A DNA stretch of 23,385 bases from CAYXOX01 sp964466745 (GTDB lineage: Bacteria; Pseudomonadota; Alphaproteobacteria; Rhodobacterales; Rhodobacteraceae), in the NCBI GenBank assembly GCA_964466745.1, contig CAYXOX010000034.1:1-23385 (forward strand). Direction: 5' to 3'. Positions 7,131 through 14,538 of this stretch are shown in pieces. Position numbers and translations under genes: made by a program. Under the pieces are notes generated by a model that worked only from the letters and a program-made list of their open reading frames with translations, searched no databases and was not told where the DNA came from. How positions within the stretch are numbered: position 1 is the first letter of the stretch; the number at the start of each line of letters is the position of its first letter.

Positions 7131-7499
7131 TCAGGCCGGCTTGTAGGCGATGCACTCGATCTCGACGGCGATGTCGATCATCAGCCGCGATTCGGCGGTC
7201 GAGCGCGCCGGCGGATCGGTGTGGAAGTGTTCGCCGTAAGCCGCGTTGAAATCGGCGAAATCACCGCGGTCGCGGAGCCAGACCGTCGTCTTGACAACGT
7301 CGTCTAGGGTGCAACCCGCGCTGGCGAGTACAGCCTTGATGTTCGCGATAACCTGGTGCGTTTCCGCGCCCACGCCGCCGGGCACGATGTTGCCGTCGGC
7401 ATCAACCGGAACTTGTCCGGACACGTAGACGTAGTCGCCCGCGCGCACGGCAGGTGAAAGCGGAACCTTGGCGGAGCCGAAGCATTGTTTCTTGCTCAT
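7131..7499 (-). CDS. RidA family (YjgF/YER057c/UK114) enamine/imine deaminase
   Basis: This 122-residue protein has the standard RidA length and signatures: YVSGQVPVDADG (about 25-36), the central NIKAVLASAGCTLDDVVKTT (53-72), and ARSTAES with R99, the substrate-carboxylate arginine, followed by a VEIECIAY C-terminal strand. RidA proteins form cytosolic trimers and hydrolyse reactive enamines such as 2-aminoacrylate released by PLP enzymes. The ATG at 7499 is preceded by AAGGAAAA on the minus strand. It diverges from the PLP dehydratase/aldolase gene at 7675 with 175 bases between, a position that suggests it clears that enzyme's reactive products (inference). Confidence 0.92.
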   Translation of the reverse strand: MSKKQCFGSAKVPLSPAVRAGDYVYVSGQVPVDADGNIVPGGVGAETHQVIANIKAVLASAGCTLDDVVKTTVWLRDRGDFADFNAAYGEHFHTDPPARSTAESRLMIDIAVEIECIAYKPA

Positions 7500-7590
7500 G
7501 GGTTTTCCTTGTTGCGAGACATGCGTTCCGGCGGCTAGCACGAGAGGGCAGGGGCGTGAAGGGGGATGGTGCCTTGCATCCCGGGCGGGA

Positions 7591-7633
7591 CCGGGTTCTC
7601 TTTCGCGCCCGTGGGCGGAAGGGAGTAACCCGG
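7591..7633 (+). other. Stem-loop in the leader of the PLP enzyme gene
   Basis: CCGGGTT (7591-7597) pairs with AACCCGG (7627-7633). The 29-base loop contains a second small GC hairpin, CGCC/GGCG around 7606-7617. It lies 25 bases before the AAGGAGG ribosome-binding site (7658-7664). It may shape the mRNA leader or, as DNA, serve as a dyad in the divergent promoter region. No known riboswitch class is recognised. Confidence 0.3.
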
Positions 7634-7674
7634 TTCCCGAACCGCCTGTCGATTCTCAAGGAGGCGAAACGTCC

Positions 7675-8778
7675 ATGACCGCGACAGATGTCGATCCCCG
7701 CACGACCGACCGGGTGGAGGGTGCGCCCGAAACCAGGATCGACACACCCGCCGTCCTGATCGATCTCGATCGGGTGGAAGCGAACCTCAAGCGTGCGCAG
7801 GACTACGCCGACGCCCACGGCATCGCGTTCCGGCCCCATATCAAGACCCACCGTCTCCCGCTCTTCGCGTTGCGGCAGGTGGAACTCGGCGCCTCCGGGA
7901 TCACCTGCCAGAAGCTTGGCGAGGCCGAGGTCATGGCCGATGCGGGCCTCGACGACATCTTCCTGACCTTCCCGATCATCGGCGAGGCGAAGCTCGAGCG
8001 GCTCGCGAGGCTGCACGCACGAATCGACATCGCGGTGGTGGCCGACAGCGCCGCGGCGATCGAGGGCTACGCGGCGCGGTTCACCGATGCCGCGCGCCCG
8101 CTGCGCGTGCTCGTGGAAGGCGACACCGGCGCGGGCCGGTGCGGCGTCCAGACCCCGGCCGAGGCGCTGGATCTCGCGCGCAAGATCAATGCCGCGCCTG
8201 GCCTCGCCTTCGGTGGGCTGATGACCTATCCGCCGCGCCTGCCGGGCAAGGTGGATGCATGGCTCACCGAGGCGCGCGACCTCATCGAGGCCGCCGGCAT
8301 CGCCGTACCGGTGATCTCCAGCGGCGGTTCGCCCGACATGTACGAGGCGCATACGGTGGCGTCGTTGACGGAGCATCGCGCCGGCACCTACATCTACTCT
8401 GACAGGATGCAGATCGCCTGGGGCCTCGGGAGCCTCGATGATTGCGCGCTCACCGTGCTCGCAACGGTCGTAAGCCGCCCCACGCCGACGCGGGCTGTTC
8501 TCGACGCCGGCTCGAAGGCCCTTGCGGCCGATACCTGCCCGGCTCCCGGTTTCGGCCACATCGTCGAGTATCCCGATGCGATCGTTGCCAAGCTCTCCGA
8601 GGAGCACGGCGTTGTCGAGCTTCCCGAGGCTTCCGAACGTCCGGCGGTGGGCGAGGTTGTTCACGTCGTTCCAAACCACGCATGCGTGATCTCGAACCTC
8701 TACGACCATGTGGCGTTGGTGCGCGATGGCCGAGTGGTGGAGATCGTTCCCGTGGCGGCACGCGGACGCTCGGACTGA
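7675..8778 (+). CDS. PLP enzyme of the D-threonine aldolase / D-serine dehydratase (DSD1-like) family
   Basis: The 367-residue protein has the fold-type III (alanine-racemase-like) layout. RPHIKTHR near residues 53-60 contains K57, which would bind PLP. A C-terminal HVVPNHACVISN segment gives H335 and C337 as metal ligands. In this family an HxC pair is found in D-serine dehydratases, and an HxD pair in D-threonine aldolases such as that of Alcaligenes. The HxC here therefore favours a dehydratase (for example for D-serine or D-threo-3-hydroxyaspartate), from family knowledge. The start at 7675 follows AAGGAGG (7658-7664) by 10 bases. The gene diverges from ridA and precedes an Opp/Dpp-type importer by 237 bases. 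Dehydratase action yields an enamine that RidA would handle. Confidence 0.88.
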   Translation: MTATDVDPRTTDRVEGAPETRIDTPAVLIDLDRVEANLKRAQDYADAHGIAFRPHIKTHRLPLFALRQVELGASGITCQKLGEAEVMADAGLDDIFLTFPIIGEAKLERLARLHARIDIAVVADSAAAIEGYAARFTDAARPLRVLVEGDTGAGRCGVQTPAEALDLARKINAAPGLAFGGLMTYPPRLPGKVDAWLTEARDLIEAAGIAVPVISSGGSPDMYEAHTVASLTEHRAGTYIYSDRMQIAWGLGSLDDCALTVLATVVSRPTPTRAVLDAGSKALAADTCPAPGFGHIVEYPDAIVAKLSEEHGVVELPEASERPAVGEVVHVVPNHACVISNLYDHVALVRDGRVVEIVPVAARGRSD

Positions 8779-8822
8779 CCCTGGCTGTACCCAGACCGTA
8801 TCCCGACCGTGGCCAGACAGCA

Positions 8823-8859
8823 GGCATGCGTGGCCCTGCCATGCGTGGCAGGGCATGCC
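8823..8859 (+). terminator. Strong bulged hairpin downstream of the PLP enzyme gene, terminator or attenuator
   Basis: CCCTGCCA (8834-8841), loop TGCG (8842-8845) and TGGCAGGG (8846-8853) form a perfect 8-bp stem. It continues after a bulge into GGCATG (8823-8828) paired with CATGCC (8854-8859). An outer near-repeat, GACAGCAGGCAT (8816-8827) against ATGCCTGCTTGTC (8874-8886), offers a competing pairing. No T run follows. The hairpin may separate the PLP enzyme transcript from the importer, or act as a leader structure for the latter. Confidence 0.5.
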
Positions 8860-8881
8860 GCGACGCGGCGACGATGCCTGC

Positions 8882-8917
8882 TTGTCAGGTCGGCGTGCAT
8901 TTGTCAGACATCTGTCA
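8882..8917 (+). promoter_or_regulatory. Repeated TTGTCAG boxes and imperfect palindrome, candidate operator
   Basis: TTGTCAG occurs at 8882-8888 and 8901-8907. The second copy is part of an imperfect 16-bp palindrome, TGTCAGA-CA-TCTGTCA (8902-8917), with one mismatched pair. This is about 100 bases before the binding-protein gene. A GntR/FCD regulator at the end of the same gene run is a natural candidate to bind it. TTGTCA also resembles a -35 box, but no good -10 is seen. Confidence 0.4.
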
Positions 8918-9015
8918 TGGGGATGTTCCGTGCGGCATGCGCGGGCCGCTCCGGGCCGGGCGGTGAAACGCGGCGGTCGATGCACAGACGGGAACCCACG
9001 GGAGGTATCAAACCC

Positions 9016-10620
9016 ATGAACGCCTTGAGACATCTGGGACTTGCCACGGCATTCGCCGTCGGGATGACAGGCGCGGCGCACGCGCAATCGTCCATCTCGG
9101 CGCCCGGAGACAACACCAGCGGCACCTATGCCGACTACATGAAAACGGTCTACGCCCGCGCGGGCTATCCCGAGATGCTTCAGCTTTCGCTGACCACGTT
9201 CGACAACGAGTTCGAACTGCACGGCATGGCCGCGGAGAGCTGGGAGCAGTCCGACGACGGGCTGACCTGGACCTTCAGGCTCCGCGAGGGGCTGAAGTTT
9301 TCCGACGGGCATCCGCTGACGGCCGAGGACTACGTGTTCGCGCTCGAGCGCGCCGCGACCGGAGGTTACGACTTCGCTTGGTACTGGGATTTCGCCGCCG
9401 GGATCGCGGGTTGGGCCGAGGTCACGTCGGGCGAGGCCGGTCCGGAGGCTCTGGGCATCCGCGCCGTCGACGACCTGACAATCGAGGTAACCACCAACAC
9501 GCCCAAGCCCTACCTGCCGAGCGTCGTCAGCCTCTGGTACGCCGTGCCCAAGCATGCCGTCGACGAGCATGGCGACGACTACGCCGTGAACGTGGACACG
9601 CTGGTCTCGTCGGGTGCCTACATGGTGCGCAGCTGGAACAAGAACGACAACACCATGACCCTGGTGAAGAACCCCGAGTACACCGGCCCCTGGCCGGGCA
9701 TCGCGGACGAGCTCACCATCGACCAGTCGCTGGGCCAGCCCGAAGTGGGCCTGCCGGCCTTCATGGCGGGCGAGGTGGATTTCGCGTTCCTCAACGCGGG
9801 GCAGATTCCCTTCGTCGAGGCGCGGATGCCCGAGATGCTTCGCGAGAACGCGATCTTCGCGGTCTCCTACATCTCGTTCGATCTCGACAGCCCGCCCTTC
9901 GACAACCTCGATGTCCGCAAGGCGCTGTGGTATGCCATCGACCGCGAGGAGATGACCTCCACCGTGCTGCGCGACCTCGCGATCCCGGGGCGCTCGCTGC
10001 TCTCCCCCTCCTTCCCCGGCTATAACGAGGCGATCGCCGAGCAGGCCGTGTTCGATCCCGAGAAGGCGCGCGAGCACCTTGCCAATGCCGGCTATCCTGG
10101 CGGCGAAGGCTTCCCGGAAGTCGAGATCTGGTATCGGGACCAGGGCGGCTACAACGGTGCGATCACCGCGCCGATGCTCCAGTACCTCCAGGCCGAGTTC
10201 AAGGAGCACCTGGGCATCGACATGGGCATTCGGGTGATGCCCATCCAGGACTGGATGCAGGCGCTCACCCAGGAAGAGAACAACCTTTTCCTCGCGCCTT
10301 ACGAGTACGACTACATCGATCCGTCCAACTGGTACGGCATCTTCTACAACGGCGGGCGTCACAGCCACTTCCTGCCCGAGTACGACGCGCTCGTGGAGGC
10401 GGCCGATTCCAACCCGGTGTGGGAAGAACGCCTCGAGCTCTACCAGCAGGCCGAGCAGGTGCTGATCGACAACGCCTCGATCGTGCCCTTGGTGCACCCG
10501 ATCCAGAAGTTCGTGGTGTCCGACCGGATTGCCGGGCCGGGCGTTGAGCCCAACTCCCAGGGCATGACGCCCATGAGCCGGCTCGTGCCGTACTTCTACG
10601 CGCACGTCGAGCCGCAGTAA
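9016..10620 (+). CDS. Peptide/opine-type ABC transporter substrate-binding protein (SBP_bac_5)
   Basis: The 534-residue protein has a signal peptide with a basic start, a hydrophobic core and an AHA-QS cleavage site near residue 23. The mature part is a cluster-C (DppA/OppA-like) binding protein: the SWEQSDDGLTWTFRLREGLK segment with 'FSDGHPLTAEDY' after it, then DVRKALWYAIDREEM and a final domain ending in VPLVHPIQKFVVS. Length fits DppA/OppA proteins. It would capture an oligopeptide, nickel complex, opine or related solute in the periplasm. The ATG at 9016 has GGAGGT (9001-9006) upstream. A terminator hairpin after the gene would leave it more abundant than the membrane parts. The solute is unknown; the neighbours point to an amino-acid-derived compound. 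Confidence 0.93.
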   Translation: MNALRHLGLATAFAVGMTGAAHAQSSISAPGDNTSGTYADYMKTVYARAGYPEMLQLSLTTFDNEFELHGMAAESWEQSDDGLTWTFRLREGLKFSDGHPLTAEDYVFALERAATGGYDFAWYWDFAAGIAGWAEVTSGEAGPEALGIRAVDDLTIEVTTNTPKPYLPSVVSLWYAVPKHAVDEHGDDYAVNVDTLVSSGAYMVRSWNKNDNTMTLVKNPEYTGPWPGIADELTIDQSLGQPEVGLPAFMAGEVDFAFLNAGQIPFVEARMPEMLRENAIFAVSYISFDLDSPPFDNLDVRKALWYAIDREEMTSTVLRDLAIPGRSLLSPSFPGYNEAIAEQAVFDPEKAREHLANAGYPGGEGFPEVEIWYRDQGGYNGAITAPMLQYLQAEFKEHLGIDMGIRVMPIQDWMQALTQEENNLFLAPYEYDYIDPSNWYGIFYNGGRHSHFLPEYDALVEAADSNPVWEERLELYQQAEQVLIDNASIVPLVHPIQKFVVSDRIAGPGVEPNSQGMTPMSRLVPYFYAHVEPQ

Positions 10621-10631
10621 GCGGCGTCAAC

Positions 10632-10664
10632 GCACCCTCCGGGATCACTCCCCCCGGAGGGTGC
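10632..10664 (+). terminator. Strong hairpin between binding protein and ATPase genes
   Basis: GCACCCTCCGGG (10632-10643) pairs perfectly over 12 bp with CCCGGAGGGTGC (10653-10664) across a nine-base loop, followed by TCTTTGCTT. It begins 12 bases after the binding-protein stop. Partial termination or 3'-end protection here would give more binding protein than downstream proteins. Confidence 0.8.
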
Positions 10665-10686
10665 TCTTTGCTTCAGGCAGGCCCGG

Positions 10687-11676
10687 ATGATGGACGGCAC
10701 CGCACCGGCACAGGCACCGCTCGTGGAGATCGAGGATCTGCACGTCAGCTTTCCCCAGCACGATGGCGTGGTGCAGGCAGTGCGGGGCGTGAGCTTTTCG
10801 GTGCGGGCGGGCGAAAGCCTCGGCATCGTGGGTGAAAGCGGTTCTGGCAAGTCGGTTTCGTGCATGGCGGTTCTCAGGCTGTTGCAAAGCCCGCCTGCGC
10901 GCATCGAGGCCAAGGCGCTCGCGCTTGAAGGCACGCCGGTGATGCGCGCCGGGAAGGACGAGCTTTCGCGCCTGCGCGGCCGCGTGGCGGCGATGATCTT
11001 CCAGGACCCCATGACGGCCTTCGACCCGGTCTTCACCATCGGCCACCAGATCGGCGAGACGATACGGGCTCACCGCGGCACCGCCGCGGCCGCCGCGCGT
11101 GCCGAGGCGCACGCGTTGCTCGCCCGCGTGGAGATCCGCAATCCCGACGCGGTGCTCAACTCCTACCCGCACCAGCTTTCCGGGGGGATGCTCCAGCGGG
11201 CGATGATCGCCATGGCGCTTTCCTGCCGCCCGCGGATCCTGTTCGCCGATGAGCCCACCACCGCGCTCGACGTGACGGTTCAGGCCCAGATCCTTCAGCT
11301 CATCAAGGTGTTGCAGGACGAGATGGGCATGGGGCTCATCATGATTACCCACGATCTCGGCGTGGTGGCCGAGACGGTTGACCGCGTCGTCGTGATGTAT
11401 GGCGGCAAGGTGATGGAAGAGGCACGCGTCGAGGACATCTTCGACGATCCCCGCCATCCGTACACCATCGCGCTCATGGCCTCGATGCCGGGGCAGGAGG
11501 GCGGCCGGCGGCGCCTCGTGGAGATCCCCGGCGGATCGCCCAACCCCGCCAATCCGCCCGCAGGCTGCCCCTTTCATCCCCGTTGCCCGCAGGCCGATGC
11601 GCAATGCGCCGCCGAGACGCCCGCGTTCCGGCCCATCGCCGAGGGGCGCAGCGCGGCCTGCTGGAGGCTGGCATGA
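10687..11676 (+). CDS. Opp/Dpp-type ABC transporter ATPase 1 (DppD-like)
   Basis: The 329-residue protein has Walker A GESGSGKS (49-56), a Q-loop FQDPMTAFDP, the signature LSGGMLQRAM (the fifth position M instead of the common Q, as in many DppD proteins), Walker B ILFADEPTTALD and the switch histidine in MITHDLG. The C-terminal oligopeptide-transport extension is complete, with PAGCPFHPRCPQADAQC containing three Cys that occur throughout DppD/OppD proteins. It energises import with the next ATPase. A second ATG at 10690 is an equally good start. Its last codons overlap the next gene in an ATGA arrangement. Confidence 0.94.
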   Translation: MMDGTAPAQAPLVEIEDLHVSFPQHDGVVQAVRGVSFSVRAGESLGIVGESGSGKSVSCMAVLRLLQSPPARIEAKALALEGTPVMRAGKDELSRLRGRVAAMIFQDPMTAFDPVFTIGHQIGETIRAHRGTAAAAARAEAHALLARVEIRNPDAVLNSYPHQLSGGMLQRAMIAMALSCRPRILFADEPTTALDVTVQAQILQLIKVLQDEMGMGLIMITHDLGVVAETVDRVVVMYGGKVMEEARVEDIFDDPRHPYTIALMASMPGQEGGRRRLVEIPGGSPNPANPPAGCPFHPRCPQADAQCAAETPAFRPIAEGRSAACWRLA

Positions 11677-12650
11677 CCGTCCCGGGCGGCATCGCGGCGG
11701 CGCCGGCGCTCGAGCTGGCCGGCCTTGGCAAGACCTACACCCTCAAGGAGGGGTCGGGTCTCTTTCCGAGGCGGCGCGCGTTGCAGGCGGTGCGTGACGT
11801 CGATCTCGTGCTCCCGCGCAACGCCATCAAGGGGCTCGTGGGCGAAAGCGGATCTGGCAAGACGACAACGGGGATGATGGCGCTGCGCCTCACCGAGCCG
11901 ACCAGCGGCACCATCCGCCTCGGCGGAGAAGACATCACCTCCCTCGGAATGGCCGAGCTCAAGCCCTTCCGCCGCCGGATGCAGGTCGTCTTCCAGGACA
12001 GCTACTCCGCGCTCGACCCGATGTTCACGCTCGCCCAGATCGTGGCCGAACCGCTGCTGATTCACGGCGAGGGCACCATGCAGGAGCAGACGGAACGGGC
12101 GCTGGACTGGCTGGAGCGGGTGGGCCTGCACCGCAGCTACGGCAACCGCTATCCGCACGAGCTTTCGGGGGGCCAGCGGCAGCGGGTGGCCATTGCCCGT
12201 GCGCTGATCCTGCGGCCCGAGGTGCTGATCGCCGACGAGCCCACCTCGGCGCTCGACGTTTCGGTCAAGGCCCAGATCATCAACCTGTTGCAGGACCTCC
12301 AGGAGGAGATGGGCCTCTCCATTCTCTTCATCAGCCACGACCTGAGCGTCGTGCGCTCGCTGACCGACACGACCGCCGTGATGTTCAACGGCCGCATCGT
12401 CGAGGAGGGGCCGACGGAAGCGCTCTTCGCCGGCGCGCGGCATCCCTACACGCGCTCGCTGCTCGATGCGATCCCGGTGATGAACCCGCGCTTGCGCCGC
12501 ATACGCACCTTCCGCACCCGCGAGGAGCTGGAGGCCGACGTGCCCCGTCTTGCCGCCGCCGATCTGCCGGGCCGGCCCGAGTCCGCACCGACCCCGCGCC
12601 TCGTGGAGGTGGCCGAGGGGCATTTCGTGGAGGCGATCGTCACGCCATGA
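11673..12650 (+). CDS. Opp/Dpp-type ABC transporter ATPase 2 (DppF-like)
   Basis: The 325-residue protein has Walker A GESGSGKTTTG, Q-loop VVFQDSYSALDP, signature LSGGQRQRVAIARAL, Walker B VLIADEPTSALD and switch His in FISHDLS. The C-terminal HPYTRSLLDAIP piece is present. The Cys-rich 'CxFHPRC' motif found in ATPase 1 is absent; a different extension follows, ending in VEVAEGHFVEAIV, which is a fairly common ending in DppF-like proteins. The start ATG at 11673 overlaps the upstream stop by four bases, and its own stop overlaps the permease start the same way, so the run is translationally coupled. Confidence 0.94.
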   Translation: MTVPGGIAAAPALELAGLGKTYTLKEGSGLFPRRRALQAVRDVDLVLPRNAIKGLVGESGSGKTTTGMMALRLTEPTSGTIRLGGEDITSLGMAELKPFRRRMQVVFQDSYSALDPMFTLAQIVAEPLLIHGEGTMQEQTERALDWLERVGLHRSYGNRYPHELSGGQRQRVAIARALILRPEVLIADEPTSALDVSVKAQIINLLQDLQEEMGLSILFISHDLSVVRSLTDTTAVMFNGRIVEEGPTEALFAGARHPYTRSLLDAIPVMNPRLRRIRTFRTREELEADVPRLAAADLPGRPESAPTPRLVEVAEGHFVEAIVTP

Positions 12651-13579
12651 TCCTCTACATCGTCAAGCGCCTGCTCTCGATCTCGGTCACCTTCTTCGTG
12701 GTGTCGCTCATCATCTTCCTGATGATGCACTCGATCCCGGGCGGCCCGTTCGATGGCGGCGACATGCCCGTCCCGCCCGAGGTGATGGCCAAGCTCAACG
12801 CGCAGTATGGCCTCGATCAGCCGCTCTGGGTGCAATACACACGCTACATGTGGGGGGTGCTCCAGTTCGATTTCGGGGTGCCGTTCCAATCTCCCGGCGA
12901 GACCGTTCTGGAGCTTCTCGGCCGCGCCTGGGTGCCCTCGCTGATCCTCGGCGGTCTCGGCGTGCTCGTCGGCGTGCCGCTGGGCATCCTTCTGGGCATC
13001 GCGGCGGCGCTGCGGCGCAACAGCTGGATCGACTACCTCGCTTCCACCGTGGCCACCCTCGGGCTGACGGTGCCCGTCTTCGTCACCTCGATGCTGCTGA
13101 TCCTTGTCTTCGCGGTGTGGTTCAACTGGCTGCCCGCCTCGGGCTGGGGCTCGCCCCGGAACTGGATCCTCCCGATCGTCGCCTACGCCACCATCCCGCT
13201 GGCCACCTACGCGCGCTACACCCGCTCGGCGATGCTCGACACGCTCAACAAGCCCTTCGTGACCGTGCTGCGCGCCAAGGGGCTGAGCGAACGGAGGATC
13301 ATCTTCCAGCATGTGCTGCGCAACTCCTCGATCCCGATGGTGACGGTGTTTCTTCCGATGTTCATCGGCACGGCCACCGGCTCGATCTTCGTGGAGGCGA
13401 TGTTCCGCGTGCCGGGGCTCGGCTCCTACTTCGTGTCATCCATCCGGACCCGGGACTATCCCCTTGAAATGGCGTTGATGCTCATGCTGACGATCATGTT
13501 CTGCCTCGCCTACCTGATCTCCGATATCCTCTACGCGTGGCTCAACCCGCGCATCCGCCACGGAGGCCGCAAGGGATGA
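12647..13579 (+). CDS. Opp/Dpp-type ABC transporter permease 1 (DppB-like)
   Basis: The 310-residue inner-membrane protein has the DppB layout: an N-terminal helix (about 9-30), a periplasmic loop with GLDQPLWVQYTRYMWGVLQF, then five more helices. The cytoplasmic EAA loop is visible at about 195-235 with FVTVLRAKGLSERRIIFQHV. The C-terminal part SIFVEAMFRVPGLGSYFVSS is typical of this family. It pairs with the DppC-like protein encoded next to form the channel. Start and stop are both in ATGA overlaps. Confidence 0.94.
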   Translation: MILYIVKRLLSISVTFFVVSLIIFLMMHSIPGGPFDGGDMPVPPEVMAKLNAQYGLDQPLWVQYTRYMWGVLQFDFGVPFQSPGETVLELLGRAWVPSLILGGLGVLVGVPLGILLGIAAALRRNSWIDYLASTVATLGLTVPVFVTSMLLILVFAVWFNWLPASGWGSPRNWILPIVAYATIPLATYARYTRSAMLDTLNKPFVTVLRAKGLSERRIIFQHVLRNSSIPMVTVFLPMFIGTATGSIFVEAMFRVPGLGSYFVSSIRTRDYPLEMALMLMLTIMFCLAYLISDILYAWLNPRIRHGGRKG

Positions 13580-14535
13580 GCACCGAGCCCTTCGCCTCCG
13601 GCGCGGAACCCCGCGCCCCCGCTCCGACGGGCACCGGGGCCACGCCGAACGCGCCCGGCGCCGCCTACATGGCCCCGGAGTCCCGCCAGCACAGCCCGCT
13701 CTGGTTCGCCTGGCGGCGCTTCCTAGCCAACAAGGCCGCCGTCGTCGGGGGTGCGGTCCTCGGGCTGATCGCCCTGATGGCGATCCTGGCGCCGCTCATC
13801 ACGGTCGCCGGGCCCACCGAGCAACGCTTCCTCACCGACGGGCTGGCCTTCCCCTCGGCACAGCACTGGTTCGGGGTGGACGATCTCGGCCGCGATTTCT
13901 TTTCCCGCATCGTCTACGGCGCGCGGGTTTCGCTCACCATCGGCTTCACGGCTGCCCTGTTCTCCGTGATCATCGGCATCCCGCTGGGCGCGATCGCGGG
14001 CTATTACGGGGGGCGGGCCGACTGGTTCATCATGCGGGTCATCGAGATCTTCTCGGTCGTCCCGCCGCTCCTGGCCGCGATGTTGCTGGGCGCGCTCGCG
14101 GGGGGCGGATTCTGGATGATCGTCTTCATCGCCGGGCTCTTCGGCTGGGTACAGGTGTGCCTGCTCGTGCGGGCCCAGATAAAGGCCTTCAAGGAAAAGG
14201 AATTCGTGCGTGCGGCCCAGGCCCTGGGCGCCAGCCCGGGCTACATCATCCGGCGGCACCTGATCCCGAACTCCGTGTCGCCGATCATCGTGGGCTTCGT
14301 GCTCGCCATTCCGCTGGCGATGATGCTCGAAGCCTCCCTCAGCTTTCTCGGCGTGGGCGTGCCCCCGCCGACGCCGAGCTGGGGACAGATGATCAACATC
14401 GGCATGAATTTCATGTATTTCTACTGGCACATGGCCGTCTTTCCCACCGCGGCGCTCGCGGTGACGGTGCTTGCCACCACGCTGTTCGGCGACGGGCTGC
14501 GCGACGCGCTCGATCCCACGATGAAAGGCACCTGA
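13576..14535 (+). CDS. Opp/Dpp-type ABC transporter permease 2 (DppC-like)
   Basis: The 319-residue protein begins with a Pro/Ala-rich cytoplasmic tail of about 45 residues, longer than in many DppC proteins. An N-terminal OppC segment follows (LWFAWRRFLANKAAVVGGAV). The periplasmic loop holds HWFGVDDLGRDFFSRIVYGA, the family hallmark, and the EAA loop reads EFVRAAQALGASPGYIIRRH. Six membrane helices are predicted. ATG at 13576 overlaps the previous stop by four bases. Only three bases separate it from the aminotransferase gene. Confidence 0.94.
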   Translation: MSTEPFASGAEPRAPAPTGTGATPNAPGAAYMAPESRQHSPLWFAWRRFLANKAAVVGGAVLGLIALMAILAPLITVAGPTEQRFLTDGLAFPSAQHWFGVDDLGRDFFSRIVYGARVSLTIGFTAALFSVIIGIPLGAIAGYYGGRADWFIMRVIEIFSVVPPLLAAMLLGALAGGGFWMIVFIAGLFGWVQVCLLVRAQIKAFKEKEFVRAAQALGASPGYIIRRHLIPNSVSPIIVGFVLAIPLAMMLEASLSFLGVGVPPPTPSWGQMINIGMNFMYFYWHMAVFPTAALAVTVLATTLFGDGLRDALDPTMKGT

Positions 14536-14538
14536 GCC

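Noticed and set aside
7402..10605. 1067-codon open frame on the minus strand
   Set aside because: It is antisense to the PLP enzyme, leader and binding-protein genes, has Arg/His/Gly-rich composition with no domain, and results from the lack of stop codons in GC-rich DNA.
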